DNA of 64,000 nt from Streptomyces sp. STR69 (lineage in GTDB: Bacteria; Actinomycetota; Actinomycetes; Streptomycetales; Streptomycetaceae): contig NZ_JALJRY010000024.1 of the NCBI RefSeq assembly GCF_024519455.1, forward strand, positions 62,001 through 126,000, read 5' to 3'. Positions 45,274-53,772 of the stretch are shown piece after piece. Numbering within the stretch: position 1 is the stretch's first letter; every line of letters starts with the position of its first letter. A program made the translations under genes and the position numbers. Below the pieces are notes generated by a model. It had not been told where the DNA came from. It saw only the letters and a program-made list of their open reading frames with translations, and did no database searches.

Positions 45274-45288
45274 GAGAATGGCATTCTC
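45274..45288. promoter_or_regulatory. GAGAAT-N3-ATTCTC operator between SnoaL-like and transporter genes
   Basis: GAGAAT-GGC-ATTCTC, perfect half-sites, four bases upstream of the minus-strand ATG 45269 and 119 bases upstream of the transporter ATG 45408. Placed to control the minus-strand operon at its transcription start. Confidence 0.7.
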
Positions 45289-45349
45289 TCAGATGAGTGG
45301 CAGATTTCCACGACGCGTGAGGCGACGTCAACAGTCTCTGTCTGAATGG

Positions 45350-45378
45350 TTGATTCTCCGTAGATGAGAAGCTAGTTT
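45350..45378 (+). promoter_or_regulatory. Promoter TTGATT-N17-TAGTTT of the ABC transporter operon
   Basis: TTGATT (45350-45355), 17-base spacer with GAGAAG (45366-45371), TAGTTT (45373-45378), 29 bases before the transporter ATG. Near copy of the promoter at 11994, sharing ATGGTTGATTC and TAGTTTCC. ATTCTC (45353-45358) and GAGAAG form an outward-facing pair with a seven-base gap overlapping the -35 and the spacer. Confidence 0.65.
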
Positions 45379-45407
45379 CCAGCGATGGAGAGGGGAGATC
45401 CGACGCG

Positions 45408-47522
45408 ATGGACCAGTTCCTCACCTTCGGGATCGTCGGCCTGAGCACGGCCGCGATCTATGCCGTCATCGGCAGTGGGCTCGTGCTCACCTACACCACC
45501 ACCGGTGTGTTCAACTTCGCGCACGGCGCGGCCGGCATGCTGTCCGCGTTCATGTACTGGCAGCTGACCGTCGGCTGGGGCTGGCCCGTTCCGGTCGCCC
45601 TGGTCGTGGTGCTGCTCGTGCTCGCCCCGGGCTTCGGGCTGCTCGTCGAGCGGTTCGTACTGCGCCCCGTCCAGGCCCTCGGCGAAGCCGAACGGCTGGT
45701 CATGACGGTCGCGTTGCTCAGCGGACTCATCGCGGCGGCGCGCTGGATCTGGGACCCGAACGTCGCCCGTCCGCTGCCGATGTTCTTCGCCGGCCGCAAG
45801 CCGTTCCACCTCGGGCCGGCCGTCATCACCTGGCACCAGGCGATCACCATGGGGGTGGCCGTCGCCGTCGCGATCGGCCTGCGCATCCTGCTCTACCGCA
45901 CCCGCGCCGGAGCCGAGATGCGCGCCGCCGTCGACGACCGGGCACTCGTCGGTCTCACCGGCGCCGACCCCGTCCGGGCAGGCCGGATCTCCTGGGTCCT
46001 CGGCACCCAACTGGCCGCGATCGGCGGCATCCTGATCGCCCCGACCGTCACGCTCGACGCAGCCCAGCTCTCCCTGCTGATCGTCAGCGCCTACACAGCG
46101 GCCGTCTTCGGCCGACTGCGCAGCCTGCCGCTCACCTTCCTCGGCGCCGTCGTCGTCGGCTGCATGGAGAGCTATCTGACGGGCTACCTGCCGCAGAACG
46201 AATACCTCCCCGGACTACGGCTCGCCGCCCCCGCCCTGTTGCTCTTCTTCGCCCTGTTGGTCTTCCCGCACCGACGCCTGCGCGGCCGGGAACGACGGCT
46301 CGCCCGCGTACCGGTGCCGAGCGCGCGCGGCACACTCGTGTTCGCCGCGGTGGTCATCGCCTTCGGCGCGGTACTGGCCTCCCTGCTCGGAGAAGCCGAC
46401 CTCATCACCTACGGAGCGATCTTCTCGCTGGGCGTAGTGGCACTCTCGTACGTCCCTCTCGCCGGGTACGCCGGACAGGTCTCCCTGTGTCAGCTGAGCA
46501 TGGCCGGCATCGGCGCGGTCGTCTGGGGACACCTCGGCGCCCACGGCCAACTGTGGGCGCTCGGCGCCGCGATCCTCGTCTCGGCGGCAGCCGGAGCACT
46601 GGTCGCACTGCCCGCACTACGGCTCTCCGGTGTCTATCTCGCCCTGGGCACAGCCGCGTTCGCCGTGATCCTCGACCGCTGGATCTTCACCATCCCGGCC
46701 TTCCACGTCTTCGGCCTGCGGATCGCCCTGTTCGACCAGGGCTCGGTGGACATCTCAGGACCCCACCTCCTCGGTCTACGGCTGGACAGCGGGCGGGAGT
46801 TGATGGTGTTCGCCGCCGTCTGCCTCGCCCTCGCCTCCATCTGTGTGGCGGCCCTGCGGCGCAGCCGCTTCGGACGGCGGCTCATCGCCCTGCGCGACAG
46901 CGAGGCCGCGTACGCCACCCTCGGCGGCAACCTGCTGGTCGCCAAGGTCGCCGTGTTCGCCCTCGCCTCCGGTATCGCCGGACTCGGCGGAGCGCTGTAC
47001 GGAATGCAGCAACGCACCGTCACGGCCGACCAGTTCAGCCTCATCGCAGGACTGCCGATCTTCCTCGTCGCCGTGGTCGGCGGACTCGGCGCGGTCGGCA
47101 ACGGACTCTTCGCCGGCACCGCCTTCGTCGGCCCGACGAACGCCCTGATCGCCATCGCCCCGGGCACCGCGAACCTGGTCGCCCTGCTTCCGGGCCTCGC
47201 CGGCGTGGGGCTCGGCCACAACCCCGACGGCATCGTCTCCCGCTTCCGCCGCCAGTGGGAGCCCCTCGCCCGCGACCGCATCGCACTGCCCGCCCTGCTC
47301 TGCGTCCTCGCCCTGGCCTGGGCGCTGCGCTTCGGCGATGTGATCAACGACTGGACGTACTACGGAAGTTCACTCGTTCTCGCCTTCGCGCTGCGCACCT
47401 GGGCGGACGCCCGGCAGGCCGTTCCGGTCGAGCCGGAGATCCCCGTCGAGTGGTGGGGCCTACGGCGTGACTGGCGCCCCGAGGACGAGGAGGTGTTGGC
47501 CCGTGGCATCGCTGCAGGTTAG
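45408..47522 (+). CDS. Fused branched-chain-type ABC transporter permease (LivH-LivM)
   Basis: A 704-residue membrane protein. Residues 1-290 are LivH-like (FGIVGLSTAAIYAVIGSGLV at the N-terminus, FNFAHGAAGMLSAF, and ALVGLTGADPVRAGRISWVL). Residues from about 310 are LivM-like (YVPLAGYAGQVSLCQLSMAG, IALRDSEAAYATLGGN). About 90 further residues follow, including a hydrophobic stretch (ALPALLCVLALAWALRFG) and an acidic cytoplasmic tail. The two permeases, usually separate, form one chain that should act with the two ATPases downstream. Substrate unlikely to be amino acids in this context. Confidence 0.93.
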   Translation: MDQFLTFGIVGLSTAAIYAVIGSGLVLTYTTTGVFNFAHGAAGMLSAFMYWQLTVGWGWPVPVALVVVLLVLAPGFGLLVERFVLRPVQALGEAERLVMTVALLSGLIAAARWIWDPNVARPLPMFFAGRKPFHLGPAVITWHQAITMGVAVAVAIGLRILLYRTRAGAEMRAAVDDRALVGLTGADPVRAGRISWVLGTQLAAIGGILIAPTVTLDAAQLSLLIVSAYTAAVFGRLRSLPLTFLGAVVVGCMESYLTGYLPQNEYLPGLRLAAPALLLFFALLVFPHRRLRGRERRLARVPVPSARGTLVFAAVVIAFGAVLASLLGEADLITYGAIFSLGVVALSYVPLAGYAGQVSLCQLSMAGIGAVVWGHLGAHGQLWALGAAILVSAAAGALVALPALRLSGVYLALGTAAFAVILDRWIFTIPAFHVFGLRIALFDQGSVDISGPHLLGLRLDSGRELMVFAAVCLALASICVAALRRSRFGRRLIALRDSEAAYATLGGNLLVAKVAVFALASGIAGLGGALYGMQQRTVTADQFSLIAGLPIFLVAVVGGLGAVGNGLFAGTAFVGPTNALIAIAPGTANLVALLPGLAGVGLGHNPDGIVSRFRRQWEPLARDRIALPALLCVLALAWALRFGDVINDWTYYGSSLVLAFALRTWADARQAVPVEPEIPVEWWGLRRDWRPEDEEVLARGIAAG

Positions 47523-48209
47523 TGGAGTGACCGTCTTCTTCGGCGGAAACCGTGCTCTCGACGGGGTCGCCCTGACCGCCGAGGCGGGCCGGGTCACCGG
47601 ACTCATCGGACCCAACGGGGCAGGGAAGAGCACCCTGTTCGACGTCGCGTCCGGACTGCGCAGACCGTCCTCGGGACAGGTCCGGCTGGACGGCCGGGAC
47701 GTCACCCGGGCCCGGCCCTCCGCCCGCGCCCGGCACGGACTCGCCCGCACCTTCCAGCGCCTGGAGCTCTTCGGCCGGCTCAGCGTGCGCGACAACCTGC
47801 TCGTCGCCGCCGAACTGGGCCCCGAACGCCGCCGGGCCGACATGGTCGTCACCGAGATCCTGCACCGCCTCGGCCTCACCGGCCTCGCCGACACCTCGCC
47901 CGACGCCCTCCCCACCGGAGTCGGCCGCCTCGTCGAAGTCGGCAGGGCCCTCGCGATCCGCCCGAAGGTGCTTCTCCTCGACGAGCCCGCCGCCGGACAG
48001 GACGCGGAGGAGACCGAACGCTTCGCGGAACTCCTGCGCGCCCTCACCGACGACGGCACCGCCGTCGTCCTCGTCGAGCACGACATGAGCCTCGTGATGG
48101 CCGTCTGCGACGAGGTGTACGTCCTCGACCTCGGCAAGATCATCGCCGTCGGCCCGCCCGAGGTGATCCGCAGCGACGAAACGGTTCTCGCCGCCTATCT
48201 GGGGGACGC

Positions 48210-48213
<4 letters not shown>
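47503..48213 (+). CDS. livG: ABC transporter ATP-binding protein (LivG type)
   Basis: A 236-residue ATPase. Walker A is GPNGAGKST, Walker B VLLLDEPAAGQD and the H-loop VLVEHDM. The signature position reads LPTGVGRLVEVGRAL, a variant of the LSGGQ motif like those found in LivG proteins. I chose GTG 47503 with GAGGAGG upstream; it overlaps the permease end by 20 bases. It energises import with the LivF protein. Confidence 0.93.
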
Positions 48214-48913
<700 letters not shown>

Positions 48914-48917
<4 letters not shown>

Positions 48918-49297
48918 CGTCCACCGAGACGCGAGCGGACCGCTTCGTCCGCGAACTCACCGTCCTGAAAATCCCGGACCCGGCCGCCGGAAGGGCCGTT
49001 CTCTGGCTGCGCGCGGGCGCCGCCCTGATGACGATCGGCGTCGTCCTCGGCGTGTGCGCCTACTTCATCTCGCACAACACCAGCGACCCGCTGGTGCAGA
49101 ACGACGCTCTCACCCTCGGCCTGGCCGCGGTCGCCGGAAGCGTCGTCGGTTCCGCGCTCTTCCTGCGGTACTCGCTGACCGGCTTCCTGCGGTACTGGAT
49201 GGCCCGCCAGTCCTACGACGTGGAACTCCTCGCCGACCGCCTGCTCGAAAGGGAACTCCGCCATGACCCCACCGGCACCGACGCCGCGCCCCGGTGA
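48914..49297 (+). CDS. Small membrane protein of the transporter operon, function unknown
   Basis: A 127-residue protein with two membrane segments (ALMTIGVVLGVCAYFI and LGLAAVAGSVVGSALFLRY) separated by a short loop, a charged N-terminus and a hydrophilic C-terminal helix (SYDVELLADRLLERELRH). No family recognised. It starts inside the LivF stop (ATGA) and overlaps the next gene by 35 bases, so it is made together with the ABC transporter and may be an accessory membrane subunit. Confidence 0.75.
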
Positions 49298-49580
49298 CCA
49301 ACTCGCCAGCACCGTCTGCGGCACCCGCGTGGTCGTCATCCGCGCACCCGCCGACGTGCAGCCCCAACTGGCCTGCGGCGGCAGCCCGTTGGTGCCCGCG
49401 GCCGACGCGCCCCCGGCGAAGTCCGGACCGGCCGGCACCACCACCCTGATCGGCAAGCGGTACGTCGACGCCACCGGGACGCTCGAACTGCTCTGCACCG
49501 CCTCCGGCGCGGGCGAACTGACCTGTGACGGCGCCCCCATGACCCTGAAGGCGGCCAAGCCGCTGCCCGCCTCCGACTGA
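49263..49580 (+). CDS. Small four-cysteine protein of the transporter operon, function unknown
   Basis: A 105-residue protein with no family that I recognise. Four cysteines are spread as VCGTRVVVI, LACGGSP, ELLCTASGAG and LTCDGAP, in a strand-rich, glycine- and proline-containing chain that could form a small metal-binding or disulphide-linked fold. No signal peptide is evident. ATG follows AGGGAA. It overlaps the small membrane protein gene by 35 bases and precedes an amidohydrolase by 26 bases. Confidence 0.72.
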   Translation: MTPPAPTPRPGDQLASTVCGTRVVVIRAPADVQPQLACGGSPLVPAADAPPAKSGPAGTTTLIGKRYVDATGTLELLCTASGAGELTCDGAPMTLKAAKPLPASD

Positions 49581-49606
49581 CCGACCCACCCCCGTAAGGA
49601 GCCGTC

Positions 49607-50902
49607 ATGGACCGCGACGACCTCATCCTCATCAGCGTCGACGACCACATCATCGAGCCGCCCGACATGTTCGTGAACCACCTGCCCGAGCGCTACAAGA
49701 AAGACGCGCCGCAACTGGTGCACCGGGACGACGGAACCGACGTATGGCAGTTCCGCGGCACGACCATCACCAACTCGGCGCTCAACGCCGTGGCCGGCCG
49801 GCCCAAGGAGGAGTACGGCGTCGAACCGCAGGGCCTCGACGAGATCCGCCCCGGCTGTTACGACGTGCACGAGCGGATCAAGGACATGAACGCGGGCGGC
49901 ATCCTCGCCCAGATGAACTTCCCGTCCTTCCCCGGCTTCTCGGCCCGGCTCTTCGCCACCGAGGACGCCGACTTCTCCCTCGCACTCGTCCGGGCCTACA
50001 ACGACTGGCACATCGACGAGTGGTGCGCCGCCTACCCGGGCCGCTTCATCCCGATGGCGCTGCCCGCCATCTGGGACGCGGAGCTGTGCGCGGCCGAGGT
50101 GCGCCGGGTCGCCGAGAAGGGCGTGCACTCCCTCACCTTCACCGAGAACCCCGCCGTCCTCGGCTACCCGAGCTTCCACGACCCGTACTGGAACCCGCTG
50201 TGGCGCGCGCTGTCCGACACGGACACCGTCATGTCGGTGCACATCGGCTCCTCCGGCCGGCTCGCCGTCCCGGCCGCCGACTCGCCGCCCGACGTGATGA
50301 TCACGCTCCAGCCGATGAACATCGTCTCCGCCGCGGCAGACCTGCTCTGGTCGCAGCCGGTGAAGCAGTTCCCGAATCTGAAAATCGCCCTCTCGGAAGG
50401 CGGAACGGGCTGGATCCCGTACTTCCTGGAGCGCCTCGACCGCACCTTCGAGATGCACTCCACCTGGACCCTCCAGGACTTCGGCGGCAAGCTGCCCTCC
50501 GAGGTCTTCCGGGAGCACTTCCTGACCTGCTTCATCACCGACAAGCTGGGTGTACGGCTGCGCCACGACATCGGCATCGACAACATCTGCTGGGAGGGCG
50601 ACTACCCGCACAGCGACTCCCTGTGGCCGGACGCCCCCGAGCAGCTGCACGACGTGCTGTCGAGTTGCGACGTGCCCGACGACGACGCCCGCAAGATCAC
50701 CTTCGAGAACGCGATGCGCTGGTACTCCTTCGACCCCTTCGCCCACATCCCGCGCGAACAGGCCACTGTGGGCGCGCTCCGCAAGGCGGCCGGGGGGCAC
50801 GACGTCACCACCCGCTCCCGCAGCCACCAACTCATCGAGCCCGCCGAGAAGTTGGAGGCCTTCCGCTCCAAGGCGCGGGCGGCCGTGGCGGCGGCCCGAT
50901 GA
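49607..50902 (+). CDS. Amidohydrolase, ACMSD-like (amidohydrolase_2) family
   Basis: A 431-residue TIM-barrel protein. ISVDDHIIEPPDMF holds the usual first metal site (DDH), and WEGDYPHSDSLWP carries the terminal aspartate and the diagnostic DYPH. VHIGSSGR and LSEGGTGWIPY are further landmarks. Such proteins decarboxylate or hydrolyse cyclic and diketone compounds. Different in sequence from the relative at 28858, so the two probably act at different steps. ATG with AAGGAG upstream; its stop overlaps a crotonase gene (ATGA). Confidence 0.9.
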   Translation: MDRDDLILISVDDHIIEPPDMFVNHLPERYKKDAPQLVHRDDGTDVWQFRGTTITNSALNAVAGRPKEEYGVEPQGLDEIRPGCYDVHERIKDMNAGGILAQMNFPSFPGFSARLFATEDADFSLALVRAYNDWHIDEWCAAYPGRFIPMALPAIWDAELCAAEVRRVAEKGVHSLTFTENPAVLGYPSFHDPYWNPLWRALSDTDTVMSVHIGSSGRLAVPAADSPPDVMITLQPMNIVSAAADLLWSQPVKQFPNLKIALSEGGTGWIPYFLERLDRTFEMHSTWTLQDFGGKLPSEVFREHFLTCFITDKLGVRLRHDIGIDNICWEGDYPHSDSLWPDAPEQLHDVLSSCDVPDDDARKITFENAMRWYSFDPFAHIPREQATVGALRKAAGGHDVTTRSRSHQLIEPAEKLEAFRSKARAAVAAAR

Positions 50903-51627
50903 GCGACCTGGTCCTGACGGAACGGGTCGGTGCCGTCCTCGTGGCGACCCTGAACCGTCCCGAGGTCCGAAATGCCATGAGCCCGGAGCTGATTGACGAC
51001 TTGTCAGCTGTGCTGCGGGAGGCGGACGCCGACCCGGCGGTCCGGGCGATCGTCCTGACGGGTGCCGGAACGGTCTTCTGCTCCGGCATGGATCTGAAGG
51101 CGTTCGCGAAGGGCGGCGGCAGGTTCGACGGGCTGGTGTGGTTCTTCCGCGAGGGCATCGCCACCCCGGTGATCGCGGCCCTCAACGGCTCGGCACTCGC
51201 CGGTGGCTTCGAACTCGCCCTGGCCTGCGATCTGGTGGTCGCCGCGGAGGACGCCAGGCTGGGGATCGCCGAGGTCAGGCGGGGGTTGTTCGCGGCCGGT
51301 GGCGGTACGACCCTGGCCGACCGGGTGCCGCTGGCGGTCGCCCTGGAGATGGGGCTGACCGGTGAACTCGTCACGGCAGCAGACGCCAAGCAGTTCGGCC
51401 TGGTGAACCGCGCCGTACCGGCCGAGAAGGTGCGGGAGACGGCGCTGGCTCTGGCGGGACGCATTGCCGAGAACGGTCCTCTCGGTGTCGCGATGACGAA
51501 GAAGCTGATGCGGGAACGCCGTTGGGCCGAACCGGGAGAGGTCGAGGCGGTGTTCCGGAGCGCCGATGCGGCGGAGGGGGCACGAGCCTTCGCCGAACGC
51601 CGTAGTCCTGTGTGGACCGGGAAGTGA
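50899..51627 (+). CDS. Enoyl-CoA hydratase/isomerase family protein
   Basis: A 242-residue crotonase. GTVFCSGMDLKAF and GSALAGGFELALACDLVV are the oxyanion motifs, with the glutamate in GGFELAL. The second glutamate region is IAEVRRGLFAAGGGTTLADR, a pattern common in actinobacterial EchA hydratases. ATG overlaps the amidohydrolase stop. Last gene of the transporter operon, ending at a strong hairpin. Confidence 0.92.
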   Translation: MSDLVLTERVGAVLVATLNRPEVRNAMSPELIDDLSAVLREADADPAVRAIVLTGAGTVFCSGMDLKAFAKGGGRFDGLVWFFREGIATPVIAALNGSALAGGFELALACDLVVAAEDARLGIAEVRRGLFAAGGGTTLADRVPLAVALEMGLTGELVTAADAKQFGLVNRAVPAEKVRETALALAGRIAENGPLGVAMTKKLMRERRWAEPGEVEAVFRSADAAEGARAFAERRSPVWTGK

Positions 51628-51631
51628 CCGA

Positions 51632-51681
51632 ACTCCGGTGTCTTCGACGACCGTCCTGGTGGCTGTCGGGGACACCGGAGT
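51632..51681. terminator. Bidirectional stem-loop between convergent crotonase genes
   Basis: ACTCCGGTGTC (51632-51642) and GACACCGGAGT (51671-51681) are perfect 11-base arms with a 28-base loop. They lie exactly in the 59-base gap between two convergent genes (stops at 51627 and 51687), as expected for a shared terminator. Confidence 0.65.
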
Positions 51682-51686
51682 GAAGC

Positions 51687-52667
51687 TCAGGAACGGACCG
51701 CCTGCTGCGGGTCGGCAGTCATGTCGTCACTGTCGCTGATCTCGTCGACGAGCCCCCAACGCAGCGCCTGCTCGGCGCCCAACTCCGCCCCGGACAGGGC
51801 GAGATACGCAGTTCGCTCCCGGCCGACCCGTATCGGGATGCTCGCCGTGCCGCCCGCTCCCGGAATCAACCCCATCTCGATCTCAGGCAACCGGATCACC
51901 GTGTCGTCCGCGGCGACGACCCTCCCCGCGAATGCCGCGAGCTCGATTCCCGCGCCGACACAGGCGCCGTGCAGATGCGCGGTCACACGTGGAGCGCACC
52001 GGTGCAGCAGCGTGGCCGGGCTGCGACGGACCCGCACCAGATGGGCCCGGGCCGGATCCCGGGACGTACCGAACTCGGCGAGGTCGCCCCCGCTGCAGAA
52101 CGCGGGACCGTTGCCGTACAGGTCGACACGGGTGATCGACGGGTCGGCCACGGCCACGTGGAGCGCCTCGCACAGTGCGTCCCGCGTCGCCGCGTCGAAG
52201 GCGTTGCGCACCCAGGGCCGGTCCAGCGTGATGGACAATCGGGACCCGGCACGGTCGAGCCGTACGGGAGTCTCGGCAGGGCGGTGTGTACGCCGGGGAG
52301 CGGCGGCCAGCCAGGACCGGAAGTCCGTTCCGCCCTGCAGTGTCGAATAGGCAAGGGATTCGAGAACCAGCCTGTCCGGGACCGAGAGCCCGCTGCCCAT
52401 CCTCAGTACCTGCACCAGCGCGACGGCCGCGGCGGGCCGACTCCGGACGACATGCCCCAGCTCCCGAGCCGTGGCATGGGGATCCGCGCACCACACCCAC
52501 GGCGCGGGGGGATCGGGGATGTCGGTGAGCAGTACGTCGTACCCCTCGACCGCGTTCCTGGGTTCTGCGGTCACGCCGATGACGACACGATCCCGGTCGC
52601 GGTCACGGGCGGCCGGCTCCCGCGCGGGGATCCGGTCGAGATCGACTGTCACGAAGGGCGACTCCAC
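51687..52667 (-). CDS. Crotonase-fold protein with N-terminal extension
   Basis: A 326-residue protein. Residues 1-130 or so form an N-terminal region not found in standard hydratases (VTVDLDRIPAREP, VWCADPHATARELGHVV, RLVLESLAYSTLQGG). A crotonase domain follows with GPAFCSGGDLAEFG, GACVGAGIELAAFAGRVV and PEIEMGLIPGAGGTASIPIR. Extended crotonases of this kind include dihydroxyphenylacetyl-CoA oxygenase-like enzymes, but assignment is not safe. GTG 52667 has GGAGGGAG six bases upstream. It diverges from a CoA transferase. Confidence 0.85.
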   Translation of the reverse strand: MESPFVTVDLDRIPAREPAARDRDRDRVVIGVTAEPRNAVEGYDVLLTDIPDPPAPWVWCADPHATARELGHVVRSRPAAAVALVQVLRMGSGLSVPDRLVLESLAYSTLQGGTDFRSWLAAAPRRTHRPAETPVRLDRAGSRLSITLDRPWVRNAFDAATRDALCEALHVAVADPSITRVDLYGNGPAFCSGGDLAEFGTSRDPARAHLVRVRRSPATLLHRCAPRVTAHLHGACVGAGIELAAFAGRVVAADDTVIRLPEIEMGLIPGAGGTASIPIRVGRERTAYLALSGAELGAEQALRWGLVDEISDSDDMTADPQQAVRS

Positions 52668-52713
52668 GGTGATCTCCCTCCAGGCGTGGACCGGAGTGTA
52701 ATTTGAGATCACC
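52668..52713. promoter_or_regulatory. Inverted repeat GGTGATCTC / GAGATCACC in a divergent promoter
   Basis: GGTGATCTC (52668-52676) and GAGATCACC (52705-52713) are perfect nine-base arms 28 bases apart between the start codons at 52667 (minus) and 52738 (plus). One arm overlaps the ribosome site of the minus gene. A candidate operator unrelated to the GAGAAT box. Confidence 0.4.
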
Positions 52714-52737
52714 TGTGGAGAGAAGGGGGTTCGGCTC

Positions 52738-53772
52738 ATGGAGAATCGTGCTCTCCGCGATTGGATGGACACAGTCGAGCCTTACGTGGTCCCCCTCTCT
52801 GACGTCGCCCGCTCGTTCACCGACCTGACGGGCGTACCGGTGGATCTGTCGAGCGCGCTGTTCCGCAGGGCCCAACTCGCCGGTCTGGAACGTCCGGGGA
52901 GGACCTCGGCCAATGGCTCCTGCCATCTCCTCCAGGCCGCCGACGGCTGGACCGCCGTGAACCTCGCCCGCCCCGACGACCTCGCCGCCGTACCCGCACT
53001 GCTGTCACTGCTCGGCTCGCCGGTCGCCGAGACCGGGGGCCTGGCCACGGCCGTAAGACGGGTCACGACTGCCGAGGCTGCCGAGGCCGCGTGGCTGATC
53101 GGCATTGCCGCCGCGGTGCCCGGATCGGCCCTGGGCGGACGGCCTGCGGTGCGCATCGAGCGGTGGGGTGAACGGCGTGTGCGCGAGATGGCCGGTCTGC
53201 GGATCGTCGACTTCTCCGCGCTCTGGGCGGGGCCGTTGTGCGCGCGGCTGCTGGGGCTGGCGGGCGCGCGGGTGGTCAAGGTGGAGAGCGAGACGCGACC
53301 GGACGGCGCCCGCCTGGGGACCCCCGCCTTCTACCGCTGGCTGCACGACGGGCACGACAACATGGTCGTGGATTTCGCCCCCGGTGCGCTGGACGAACTC
53401 GTCGCCGAGGCCGACATCGTCATCGAGGCGTCACGACCACGCGCGTTGCGCCGACTCGGCCTCCGGGCCGAGGAGTTCCTCGCCGCGCGGCCCGGCCGGG
53501 TCTGGGTCGGCATCACCGGTTACGGACGCGAGAACGACCGTATCGCTTTCGGGGACGACGCTGCCGTCGCCGGCGGACTGACCGGCCTCGACCCGGACGG
53601 GGACCCCGTCTTCCTAGGTGATGCGCTCGCCGACCCCGTCACCGGCGTCTTCGCCGCCCACGCCGTGGCCCGTTCCCTCGCCGCGGGCGGCGGAGAACTC
53701 CTCTGCGTCTCCATGGCCGCCTGCGCCGCGACCCTCGCCGAGGCGCACACAGGGGTCCGCCCGCCGTGCTGA
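52738..53772 (+). CDS. CoA transferase family III protein with rearranged domain order
   Basis: A 344-residue protein. The segment that opens normal family III CoA transferases (here LRIVDFSALWAGPLCARLLG, then VVKVESETRPDG) appears only at about residue 153. Before it lies a piece (HLLQAADGWTAVNLARPDDL) that resembles the part normally found in the middle or small domain. The C-terminus holds FGDDAAVAGGLTGL with a candidate catalytic Asp and ALADPVTGVFAAHAV. The order looks permuted relative to standard members; activity is plausible but unproved. ATG 52738 comes after AGAAGGGGG. Confidence 0.82.
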   Translation: MENRALRDWMDTVEPYVVPLSDVARSFTDLTGVPVDLSSALFRRAQLAGLERPGRTSANGSCHLLQAADGWTAVNLARPDDLAAVPALLSLLGSPVAETGGLATAVRRVTTAEAAEAAWLIGIAAAVPGSALGGRPAVRIERWGERRVREMAGLRIVDFSALWAGPLCARLLGLAGARVVKVESETRPDGARLGTPAFYRWLHDGHDNMVVDFAPGALDELVAEADIVIEASRPRALRRLGLRAEEFLAARPGRVWVGITGYGRENDRIAFGDDAAVAGGLTGLDPDGDPVFLGDALADPVTGVFAAHAVARSLAAGGGELLCVSMAACAATLAEAHTGVRPPC

